A DNA stretch of 15,425 nt from Bdellovibrio sp. GTDB taxonomy: Bacteria; Myxococcota; SpSt-1050. Under the pieces are notes generated by a model. That model worked only from the letters and a program-made list of their open reading frames with translations, was not told the DNA's origin and made no database searches. Each line of letters opens with the position of its first letter. The stretch's first letter is position 1. The translations under genes were made by a program, and so were the position numbers. Shown piece after piece: positions 8,118 to 15,122 of the stretch. The stretch covers positions 1 through 15,425 of the forward strand of contig DYEF01000018.1 of NCBI GenBank assembly GCA_020725805.1. Direction: 5' to 3'.

Positions 8118-8513
8118 ATGAAAAAAAAGATTGCCAGCATATCAATTTTAGCTCTGCTTTTATTAGCTACGGCAACCCCTTTAACCGCAATTGCAGCTTC
8201 TTATGTGCCTGCTATCTTTTATCATCAAGAGAATATTTCTGAAACGGTCATGAAGGTCGGCCAGACAGTATATTTATTCCATAGCGGAACAGAAGACGTA
8301 AATAAGACTATACAGGTGAATGACATCCTCACCGTATATTGAATAAACCCATCATGTGAAGTAAAGGCGGTAGGTAAAATCAAGGTATTAGCTAATATTG
8401 CAGATACATATTTCAAGAGTGAGGTTGTCGAAGGGGAGATTAGGCCTAATGACATTGCAAAGAAGGGAAATGTTTCATGTCTCGTAATATCTGTTGGCTT
8501 ATGTAATAATTAA
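8118..8513 (+). pseudogene. Small secreted protein interrupted by an in-frame TGA
   Basis: I do not recognise the family. The ATG at 8118 is preferred over 8079 because AAAGGA (8106-8111) is well spaced and the product then starts with a clean signal peptide (MKKKIASISILALLLLATA, cleavage near AIAAS). The 8079 start lies within a palindrome. The frame reads to ILTVY and stops at TGA 8340-8342 after 74 codons. The same frame then continues without interruption for 56 codons to TAA 8511-8513, encoding a plausible remainder of the domain (EVKAVGKIKVLANIADTYFK, VVEGEIRPNDIAKKGNVSCL). A CGA-to-TGA change would explain this. A truncated 74-residue product remains possible. The gene separates kdpC from kdpD and has no obvious link to potassium transport. 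Confidence 0.65.
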
Positions 8514-8576
8514 TCTATGTAAAGTACATTTGCTCATAGTCCTAAAGAGCGGGAAAATATAAAGCGGGGTTAAGTA

Positions 8577-11294
8577 ATGGAAGAACAACGGCCTGATCCG
8601 GATTTGCTCATCGATCATATGCGCAGCCAAGCTGAGCGAAGCAGGGAAGGTAAGTTGAAGATATTTTTCGGTGCTGCACCTGGAGTCGGAAAGACTTATG
8701 CGATGCTTGAATCTGCTCAACAGAAACGGGCAGAGGGCATTGATGTTGTTGCAGGGTTAGTGGAGACTCACGGGCGGAAGGAAACAGAGGAGCTTCTTGA
8801 TGGGCTTGAAGTCATTCCACGCTATTCTGTCGAATACCGTGGGACAAGATTGGCAGAATTCGATATCGATGCAGCACTAAGGCGCAAGCCAGCTCTCATT
8901 CTGGTTGATGAACTGGCTCACGCAAACGCTCCTGGCTCACGCCATAAAAACCGTTGGCAAGATGTATACGAACTGCTTGGCGCCGGAATCTCTGTTTATA
9001 CCACGGTGAATGTGCAGCATCTCGAAAGTCTGAATGACGTGGTTGCTCAGATTACGGGCATTAACGTTCGTGAAACTATCCCTGATTTTCTTCTCGATAG
9101 GGCTGATGAAATAGAGCTCATAGACCTTCCACCTGAAGAGCTTCTGCAGAGGCTTAAGGAAGGGAAGGTTTATGTTGCTGAAATTGCCGAACATGCGAGA
9201 AGAAATTTCTTTCGCAAAGGTAACCTGCTTGCTCTGAGAGAACTTGCACTGCGCCGTACTGCTGAAAGGGTTGATGCACAGATGCAGGATTACAGGCGAA
9301 TTAAAGGTGTGAAGGCGGTATGGCCTGCTGCTGAGCGAATTATGGTTTGTATAGGCGCAAATCCCCGTTCAATCCGTCTGATCCGTGCAGCAAAACGAAT
9401 GGCTGCCGGCCTTCGGGCAGATTGGATTTCCGTATATGTTGAAGCTCCAACAGCGGTGAAACCTTCTGAAAGCGATCTCAGGCAGCTAACCGATCATATG
9501 CGTTTGGCTGAAAGCCTTGGAGCAGAAACTGTAACTCTCTCCGGGCACAAGGCCAGCGAGGAAATCTTGAATTATGCCCGTACCCGGAATGTAACCAAAA
9601 TCATTATAGGTAAACCGACTCATCCGAGATGGAAAGATAAAATATTCGGCTCGTTGCTTGATGAGGTAGTCCGAGGCAGCGGGGATATAGATGTATATGT
9701 TATTTCAGGTGATTCAGAGCAGGCTGTCCCAAAGCTTGCAGTAAAACCAGCCATTCAGAAGTCTAATATGAGAGACTGGCTTCTCAGTTTAGGGATCGTT
9801 GTATTGTGCACAGGTATTGATGCACTGATGTTCCCATATTTCAGTCTTGTTGATCTTGCCATGATCTATCTTCTCGGTATTATGATCGTCGCAAGCCGAA
9901 CCGGAAAGGGACCTTCATTGCTGGCAACTTTGCTCAGTGTAGCTTCATTCGATTTCTTTTTTGTTCCTCCTTATCATACATTTGCTGTCAACGATGTAAA
10001 GTATTTTGTTTCCTTTGTTATCATGTTCATTATTGCTATTGTAATTAGTAAATTGACCTTTCGTATACGTGAACAGGCGAATGCAGCCCGCCTTAGGGAA
10101 AAAAGGACGGCCGCACTGTATAATCTTAGCAAAGAACTTGTACACGAACAAGAAGTGAAAACCTTAAGTTCGATTGCTGAAAGACACATCAGTGAGGTTT
10201 TTCCGAGCAAGGTTGTCATCCTGATGCCAGATGAAAAAGGAAACTTAGTGGTTCCCGTTACCGCTAAGGAAACCTTTGCCCTTGATCAGAGTGAGTTAGG
10301 TGTTGCCCAATGGACATTTGATCACCGTCAGCAGGCTGGTCTTGGAACTGATACTGTCCCAGGGGCGAAGGCGCTTTATCTGCCGTTGGCCACTTCAACG
10401 CGGACAGTAGGAGTACTTGGCATTCTGCCCGACGCTTCTCTGGGAATGTTCAATTCTGATCAGATACATATTCTCGAAAGTTTTGCAAATCAGACGGCTA
10501 TCGCCCTCGAAAGAGCGCTCCTCGCAGAAGAGGCGCAACATGCTCTCCTGAAAGCAGAAACTGAAACCCTCCGAAATACCCTTCTTAGTTCGGTTTCTCA
10601 TGATTTGAGAACTCCATTGGCTGCAATCACAGGAGCTTCATCTACACTTCTTCAGCCGGATATAAATCTGGATATGCATAGCAGGAAAGAACTTATTAAA
10701 ACCATTTATGAAGAATCAGAACATCTGAATGAAATTATTCGCAATGTGCTTGATATGACGCGTCTTGAATCAGGAGCGATAGTAGTAAAAAAAGAGTGGC
10801 AATCTATCGAAGAAATTATTGGAGTAGTACTGAATCGTTTTTCTGAAAAACTCAGTGAACACCCGATTTCAATTAATCTTTCTGATGATTTACCTCTTGT
10901 TCCTTTTGATGCCCTTCTCATTGAACAGGTTTTAATGAATCTTCTGGACAATGCCATAAAATATACACCAAAGCAAACACCGCTGGATTTATCCGCCAGA
11001 TTGAAAGAAGATAATTTACTCGTGGAATTAGCAGATCGTGGCCCTGGCATTCCCCGAGGAGAAGAAAAAAGAATTTTTGAGAAGTTTGTGCGTGGTTCCA
11101 CAGTAAGAGGGGGTATTGGTTTAGGCTTGGCCATCTGTCATGCAATTATCACTGCACATGGGGGACATATATGGGCTGAAAACAGGGTTGGCGGTGGAGC
11201 TGTTTTTCGGTTTACGTTACCAATTTCCGGGAACCCGAAATTGCTGGAAATGGAAGAAGAAATCTTAACCCCTCCTCACCTCCCCTTAATTTAA
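8577..11294 (+). CDS. kdpD: Osmosensitive K+ channel sensor histidine kinase KdpD
   Basis: 905 residues (E. coli 894). KdpD is the membrane sensor that, on K+ limitation or osmotic stress, phosphorylates KdpE. Order: N-terminal KdpD domain with Walker A GAAPGVGKT (32-40) and ALILVDELAHANAPG; a Usp-like domain (about 255-380); four membrane helices (about 400-495, DUF4118); a GAF-like region (about 515-650); HisKA with SVSHDLRTPL, phospho-acceptor His675; and the ATPase with NLLDNAIKYTP, DRGPGIP, FEKFVRG and GIGLGLAI. All catalytic boxes are intact. The start follows GGGG by 6 nt. The last nine residues (LTPPHLPLI) and stop are encoded by a palindromic repeat, so the natural C-terminus has probably been replaced or extended. 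Confidence 0.97.
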   Translation: MEEQRPDPDLLIDHMRSQAERSREGKLKIFFGAAPGVGKTYAMLESAQQKRAEGIDVVAGLVETHGRKETEELLDGLEVIPRYSVEYRGTRLAEFDIDAALRRKPALILVDELAHANAPGSRHKNRWQDVYELLGAGISVYTTVNVQHLESLNDVVAQITGINVRETIPDFLLDRADEIELIDLPPEELLQRLKEGKVYVAEIAEHARRNFFRKGNLLALRELALRRTAERVDAQMQDYRRIKGVKAVWPAAERIMVCIGANPRSIRLIRAAKRMAAGLRADWISVYVEAPTAVKPSESDLRQLTDHMRLAESLGAETVTLSGHKASEEILNYARTRNVTKIIIGKPTHPRWKDKIFGSLLDEVVRGSGDIDVYVISGDSEQAVPKLAVKPAIQKSNMRDWLLSLGIVVLCTGIDALMFPYFSLVDLAMIYLLGIMIVASRTGKGPSLLATLLSVASFDFFFVPPYHTFAVNDVKYFVSFVIMFIIAIVISKLTFRIREQANAARLREKRTAALYNLSKELVHEQEVKTLSSIAERHISEVFPSKVVILMPDEKGNLVVPVTAKETFALDQSELGVAQWTFDHRQQAGLGTDTVPGAKALYLPLATSTRTVGVLGILPDASLGMFNSDQIHILESFANQTAIALERALLAEEAQHALLKAETETLRNTLLSSVSHDLRTPLAAITGASSTLLQPDINLDMHSRKELIKTIYEESEHLNEIIRNVLDMTRLESGAIVVKKEWQSIEEIIGVVLNRFSEKLSEHPISINLSDDLPLVPFDALLIEQVLMNLLDNAIKYTPKQTPLDLSARLKEDNLLVELADRGPGIPRGEEKRIFEKFVRGSTVRGGIGLGLAICHAIITAHGGHIWAENRVGGGAVFRFTLPISGNPKLLEMEEEILTPPHLPLI

Positions 11295-11314
11295 GGAGAG
11301 GAAGGGTGGGGTTA
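11266..11314. repeat. Palindromic repeat forming the kdpD end and kdpE leader
   Basis: The arms 11266-11289 and 11291-11314 are 24 nt each and complementary at 19 positions, meeting at TTAA-T-TTAA. The left arm encodes the KdpD tail and the kdpD stop (11292-11294) is in the right arm. GGAGAGG, the best ribosome-site-like string before kdpE, lies within the hairpin and over 20 nt from the kdpE start. The hairpin could tune kdpE translation, or simply be a parasitic repeat tolerated at the junction. Confidence 0.65.
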
Positions 11315-11327
11315 TTAAATATGAGTT

Positions 11328-12035
11328 ATGCCAAAAAATAAAGGGACAGTTCTGCTCATAGAAGACGAGCCCCAGATGCAGCGATTTCTTCGCATCGTAC
11401 TGCAAGGACAGGGGTATCACTTTATCGAAGCTCAAACTGGACAAGAGGGCTTAATGCAGGCTGCCACACGTTCTCCTGATATAATACTGCTTGATTTGGG
11501 ACTCCCTGATATTGATGGGTTGGAAGTAACAAGGAGATTGCGTGAATGGAGCAATATCCCCCTAATCGTGATTTCTGCAAGAGAACAGGAACATGATAAG
11601 ATCAAGGCACTTGACGCAGGGGCTGATGATTATTTAACAAAACCATTTGGCGCTGGAGAATTATTGGCGCGTATCCGGGTTGCCATAAGACACAGAGTCA
11701 TGCAACAATCCCGTGCGGGAGAGCCGATATTTACAATAGAAAACCTTCGGGTTGATATATCGCGACGTCAGGTATTTCTGAATGAACAAGAAGTTCACCT
11801 GACGCCTATAGAATATAAACTCTTGATTGTACTTATTCGAAATGCAGGTAAAGTTGTTACCCACAATCAGCTTTTGAAAGAAGTTTGGGGTCCTCCTTAC
11901 ACAAAAGAAACACAATATTTAAGGGTATATATGACACAGTTGCGTCATAAGCTTGAATCAGATCCGGCAAGACCCCGCTTTTTGATTAATGAGCCAGGGA
12001 TCGGCTATAGACTCAAAATAGATCTTGAAGAATAG
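11328..12035 (+). CDS. kdpE: DNA-binding response regulator KdpE
   Basis: 235 residues, OmpR/PhoB type. The receiver domain (about 7-120) has the acidic pair E12-D13, phospho-acceptor D56 in LLDLGLP, S83 and K105 in LTKPF. The C-terminal winged helix (about 133-230) shows LTPIEYKLL, GKVVTHNQLLKEVWGP and YLRVYMTQLRHKLE, then GIGYRLK. Phosphorylated KdpE activates kdpFABC. It follows kdpD by 33 bp that are mostly a palindromic repeat; no good ribosome site stands at the usual distance from the ATG at 11328. The ATG at 11321 is in another frame. Its place after kdpD and the match to the cognate regulator make the assignment firm. Confidence 0.96.
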   Translation: MPKNKGTVLLIEDEPQMQRFLRIVLQGQGYHFIEAQTGQEGLMQAATRSPDIILLDLGLPDIDGLEVTRRLREWSNIPLIVISAREQEHDKIKALDAGADDYLTKPFGAGELLARIRVAIRHRVMQQSRAGEPIFTIENLRVDISRRQVFLNEQEVHLTPIEYKLLIVLIRNAGKVVTHNQLLKEVWGPPYTKETQYLRVYMTQLRHKLESDPARPRFLINEPGIGYRLKIDLEE

Positions 12036-12102
12036 TTTGAACAGATGTCAGTCAGAAGTGTAACTGGGAGTAATATTTTGCCAGAAGTGGAACCAAAAGT
12101 TT

Positions 12103-12135
12103 ACCAAAAATAGACTTAAAATCCATATTTTTGGT
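12103..12135. terminator. AT-rich hairpin between convergent genes
   Basis: ACCAAAAATA (12103-12112) and TATTTTTGGT (12126-12135) are perfect 10-bp complements with a 13-nt loop. The A-run and T-run of the arms allow it to act in both directions. It lies between kdpE (plus) and the DUF4412-like gene (minus), where a shared terminator is expected. The stem is weak, with only two G-C pairs. Confidence 0.45.
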
Positions 12136-12176
12136 CACCGAAAACCTGCCCGAGACGTCTTGTTTCTGCTTTTAAC

Positions 12177-12800
12177 TTAGTGTTTCTGTTTTATTGGTCC
12201 GCCCTTACCGGGCATTACAGGCATGTCCATCTTTTTGTATCCTGCTGGGAGTTCGAATACTGAATCAGTAACACCGCCTGTATTAATGTTTTTCCAGACA
12301 GTTGTAATCTTTTTGTCTTCTGACTGGTATTTCACAACAAAGTTGCTCAGGTCCGTTGCCTCCCAGATATATCCAGATTTTTCTTTTTTGCCGCCTGTAG
12401 TTATCGTCAGACGATATTTCTTTGCCGGGTGCTTGTCAACAACTTCATTAGCAATAAACTCTTTGTCAGTTTTGATATTTGGATCACGGAGCTTTGACTG
12501 TATATCCTCTTTGCTTATATCAAACGGGATCTCCATATATGTCTTGCTGTCAACCATCAGCATCCATATAACCTTCTTGTCAGGTCTTATAATATTGATG
12601 GATCTGCTCCCCTGAGTACCCTCCATCCTCATTTTCCCATCCTTGAAAAATATCTTGGAGGTAAAAGAACCCTGCGCTGATGTGGTCTCCATATCAGCCG
12701 AATAATTATTGAATGTGCCCGGACTAGCCCCGAATGCTTTAATGGCAAATAAAGACAGCATAAAAATGCTCATTATGCATACCGCTGCTCTTTTTTTCAT
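12177..12800 (-). CDS. Secreted DUF4412-like (LolA-type fold) protein
   Basis: 207 residues. A signal peptide (MKKRAAVCIMSIFMLSLFA, cleavage near FGA) is followed by a domain with YSADMETTSAQGSFTSKIFF, GKMRMEG, IIRPDKKVIWML, KTYMEIPF and KKYRLTITT. This pattern of a mobilised-metal or lipid-binding-like beta sheet, with 'kmRmE' and 'r.dk...w.l.p..ktY.e', is typical of DUF4412 and related LolA-like periplasmic proteins. No lipobox is seen. AAGGAGGAGG stands just before the ATG, a very strong ribosome site. The C-terminus (KMDMPVMPGKGGPIKQKH) is Met/Gly/Lys rich. The leader of about 230 bp is rich in hairpins. Role is unknown; binding of a lipid or hydrophobic ligand is only a family-level inference. 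Confidence 0.8.
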   Translation of the reverse strand: MKKRAAVCIMSIFMLSLFAIKAFGASPGTFNNYSADMETTSAQGSFTSKIFFKDGKMRMEGTQGSRSINIIRPDKKVIWMLMVDSKTYMEIPFDISKEDIQSKLRDPNIKTDKEFIANEVVDKHPAKKYRLTITTGGKKEKSGYIWEATDLSNFVVKYQSEDKKITTVWKNINTGGVTDSVFELPAGYKKMDMPVMPGKGGPIKQKH

Positions 12801-12843
12801 TCAGCCTCCTCCTTACGGTACAATTTACCGATTAAAGTAAAGT

Positions 12844-13024
12844 GAGAATCCCACGCGACAAGCCGCGGAGAATCTTGGACGCAGCTCAAAAGAGACTGCG
12901 CAGGCCATGGCATAGCCAATGGCCTTTGAGGGTAAGGGAACCTTTGCGTCTCCCTTATAACCCTCTGCGAAAGGCATGCATTCATCCCTGTGTCGAAACA
13001 CAGGACACCCTTCGAAGACTTTCG
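12844..13024 (-). other. Hairpin-rich leader or candidate structured RNA
   Basis: Five consecutive stem-loops lie in the gap between the two minus-strand genes. Plus-strand positions: CCTGTGT-CGAA-ACACAGG (12987-13004, perfect), enclosed by CGAAAG/CTTTCG (12968-12973 with 13019-13024); a 12-bp stem with a 3-nt bulge (12928-12939 with 12951-12965); a 10-bp stem with one bulge and a 3-nt loop (12902-12925); CGCAG-CTC-AAAA-GAG-A-CTGCG (12880-12900); and a weaker GC-rich stem (12851-12868) flanked by GAGAATC direct repeats. The region is more GC-rich than the surrounding spacers. I cannot match it to a riboswitch family; it could be a cis-regulatory RNA, a small RNA or a cluster of palindromic repeats. 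Confidence 0.45.
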
Positions 13025-13034
13025 TAAAAAATTA

Positions 13035-14480
13035 CTATCTTACACCTGAAGTAGCTCCCTGTAATGGTCTTGCTGTAGGTACTGCATTTTTAAGCCAGCA
13101 ATTTCCCTGATAATACGTAAACGCACGGCATCTGGTATCTCCCTGACAAAGTGCAGCACACTGCTCTACAGTCGCAACTGGAGTTCTGGAAATATCAGCC
13201 CCCGGGCGGTCGGTGTCTCTGTCAATCTGCATAGCCGGTTGTGCAGCAGGGACCGCTGTTGCCGGAATTACTCCGGAAGTAGCTCCCTGCAATGGTCTCG
13301 TTGCAGGAACACTATTTTTAAGCCAGCAATTCCCCTGATAATACGTAAACGCACGGCATCTGGCGTCTCCACGGCAGAGTGCAATGCACTGCTCTACAGT
13401 CGCAACCGGAGTTCTGGAAATATCAGCACCCGGGCGGTCGGTGTCTCTGTCGAGGGGGATGGTTGTCGGAACAGCATAGACTGCTGCCTGCTGTCTGTCC
13501 GGAACGACTCCTGAAACGGCTCCTGTCAATGGGTTCGCGGGTGGAATCGCATTTTTGAGCCAGCACCTCCCTTGGTAATGCGTAAACGCAACGCATTGAG
13601 CATCTCCCTGACAGAGGGCAGCACATTGTTCCGCGGTAGCAGTTTCCCTGTTAAAAAAGTCAGACCCCGGACGATTGATGTCTCGTTCAAGTGAGGGCGC
13701 TGGCTGGGCAGCCTGGGCTGTTAGCTGTTGCCCGACTGAAATCGTTGTATCAGTGGCATTTGTTGCGAAATTGTGAATCCATATTTTAGCCCCACCGGCA
13801 GAGGTTCCATCAGTCCATCTCAAAGGGGGTGTCTCAGTATTAGGTCCCCAAACCCTGTGAGTGTCAAATTTATCAAGATTGGCACCAAGGGCAAAAACTC
13901 CCGGGATGTGCTGGGGAGGTTCTTGAAGATTAAGAGGTTTTAAGTCATTCCCTAAGTTAACATGCCAAATTACCACTCCCGTTCCGGGAACAGCTGTATC
14001 ATAGATTGTTCTGTTCACACCTGTAGCAGATGTTTCATTGGGTGTCCTGAACTCAACCATAAAAAATTCGCGGTTACCGTGAGCGGGGTCGTATAGGATA
14101 TAAGAATTATATGGATTGTCCGATGCTTTGGCATGCAATGGAATATTCATATGCGGTTCTCTAAGAGAGAGGATCGTCGGTCTGTGCCAGCCGAGGGCCA
14201 TCTTATGCCAAGGATCCAAGTGAAACAGCTGCATATCATCAAACTCCCTAATGTTCTGTGAGCCACCCATGAGGCTAAGGTTTGCACTCAAGTTATAATT
14301 GCCATAGAGGTCTATGGTACCAAGGCTATGCGAAAGTTCGTGAACCTTTGCGATGAGAGATGACCGATGGCCCGCAAGCGCAAGCTTTGCACAAATCTGG
14401 ATGTTTTGCCTTGTTCTGATACAAGAAGGAGTAGTTGGTCTATTAGCCGCGCTGTTTTCTGTGGCATTTGGTGAAGTCAA
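13035..14480 (-). CDS. M6-type zinc metalloprotease, catalytic part with three PAN domains
   Basis: Read alone, this is a 481-residue frame with a TTG start and no ribosome site, so it is more likely the 3' part of a gene broken at 14505. HELSHSLGTID (plus positions 14310-14342; zinc ligands H47 and H51) is the M6-type HExxHxxGxxD motif. NLSLMGGS, HLDPWHKMALGW, FFMVEFRTP and GTGVVIWHV follow as in secreted M6 peptidases. Three PAN/apple domains come next (about 13520-13694, 13276-13455 and 13048-13230), each with R(D)xxRPG(A/S)D, EQCxALC, C(R/V)AFT-YQG-CWLK. PAN domains bind proteins or sugars and may target the enzyme to a surface. The nearest upstream gene supplies the signal peptide in the same frame. 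Confidence 0.8.
   Translation of the reverse strand: MTSPNATENSAANRPTTPSCIRTRQNIQICAKLALAGHRSSLIAKVHELSHSLGTIDLYGNYNLSANLSLMGGSQNIREFDDMQLFHLDPWHKMALGWHRPTILSLREPHMNIPLHAKASDNPYNSYILYDPAHGNREFFMVEFRTPNETSATGVNRTIYDTAVPGTGVVIWHVNLGNDLKPLNLQEPPQHIPGVFALGANLDKFDTHRVWGPNTETPPLRWTDGTSAGGAKIWIHNFATNATDTTISVGQQLTAQAAQPAPSLERDINRPGSDFFNRETATAEQCAALCQGDAQCVAFTHYQGRCWLKNAIPPANPLTGAVSGVVPDRQQAAVYAVPTTIPLDRDTDRPGADISRTPVATVEQCIALCRGDARCRAFTYYQGNCWLKNSVPATRPLQGATSGVIPATAVPAAQPAMQIDRDTDRPGADISRTPVATVEQCAALCQGDTRCRAFTYYQGNCWLKNAVPTARPLQGATSGVR
13048..13455 (-). repeat. Near-identical tandem PAN-domain duplication (228-bp unit)
   Basis: The last two PAN domains align at DNA level with a 228-bp (76-codon) offset: GAAGTAGCTCCCTG begins at both 13048 and 13276, and long stretches such as CAGTCGCAAC(T/C)GGAGTTCTGG are shared. 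The differences are few and scattered. The first C-terminal PAN copy (about 13520-13694) and the internal copy (about 14540-14730) are clearly older. Confidence 0.85.
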
Positions 14481-14504
14481 TTTAAGAGAATCTTGTCTTA
14501 AATC

Positions 14505-15122
14505 TTAACTATGGAATTTTAAAGGCCCAAACCTATGGAATTTACCTTGACTTTGAGGCATTCTGCCAAAAGGTCTCTCACCCGGCAAAGTACCATGTTT
14601 AATATAGCAGTTTGACCAGGGATAAAATGTTACTGCGCTGCATCTGGTGTCGCCTCGGCATATTTCTATGCATTGGGCTACATTGTCGGTACTTCTGTAA
14701 TAAATGTCAGATCCCGGCCGGTTAGTATCTATTTCATGCTGTTGGGTAGCTTTAACCCAAGACGTAGCTCCTACTAATCGTTCTTTGTCAGGCAGACCAA
14801 GATCGTTCTCACTTAAACTCACATTGATCGTTCCAGCATGCTGGATAGTAACTCTCCCGTCGGACATAGCCCTAAAATACAATGCGATTCTATTTCTCAA
14901 TATATCTTCATAGTAATGATTGTCGTGAGCAATAGGTGGCTGACCCGCATAATTCACAATGATGAGAACCACGGGTAAATGCGAAGGTGCTTGAAGAACA
15001 TTGTATCCAAAGTCTTCAAGTCTATACGCATGAACCTCTTCACCAATAAGATTTCCGGGGAAACTTCCGGCAATGAGAATACCTAACATAAGAATGTTTA
15101 ATATATTCCTGGATCTCTTCAT
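14505..15122 (-). CDS. M6-type metalloprotease, N-terminal part with internal PAN domain
   Basis: 205 residues ending at TAA (14505-14507). The signal peptide (MKRSRNILNILMLGILIAG) is followed by an M6-like amino-terminal region at about 50-105 (PVVLIIVNYAG, YYEDIL, ALYFRAMSDGRVTI). A PAN domain occupies about 129-185 (DTNRPGSDIYYRSTD, AQCIEICRGDTRCSAVTFYP). There is no zinc motif here. After the TAA the same frame continues through 14502-14481 straight into the catalytic part at 13035-14480. One gene with a nonsense mutation is therefore the simplest reading, giving 696 codons in total. GAGGAGAAGG lies just before the ATG, so initiation is well supported. On its own the fragment would be an inactive secreted protein. 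Confidence 0.75.
   Translation of the reverse strand: MKRSRNILNILMLGILIAGSFPGNLIGEEVHAYRLEDFGYNVLQAPSHLPVVLIIVNYAGQPPIAHDNHYYEDILRNRIALYFRAMSDGRVTIQHAGTINVSLSENDLGLPDKERLVGATSWVKATQQHEIDTNRPGSDIYYRSTDNVAQCIEICRGDTRCSAVTFYPWSNCYIKHGTLPGERPFGRMPQSQGKFHRFGPLKFHS

Noticed and set aside
8340-8342. Selenocysteine or recoded TGA
   Set aside because: I see no convincing SECIS-like hairpin directly after the TGA, and kdpB and kdpF end in ordinary TGA stops, so a changed genetic code is not supported.
12920-12970. GACGCAAAG on the minus strand, as in the c-di-GMP-I (GEMM) riboswitch
   Set aside because: The string lies in the loop of a simple 12-bp hairpin. The GEMM tetraloop, its receptor and the second stem are missing, so a chance match is more likely.
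12842-13027. Short ORFs on both strands across the hairpin region
   Set aside because: They lack a domain, a ribosome site or a plausible composition and are explained by GC-rich hairpin sequence.
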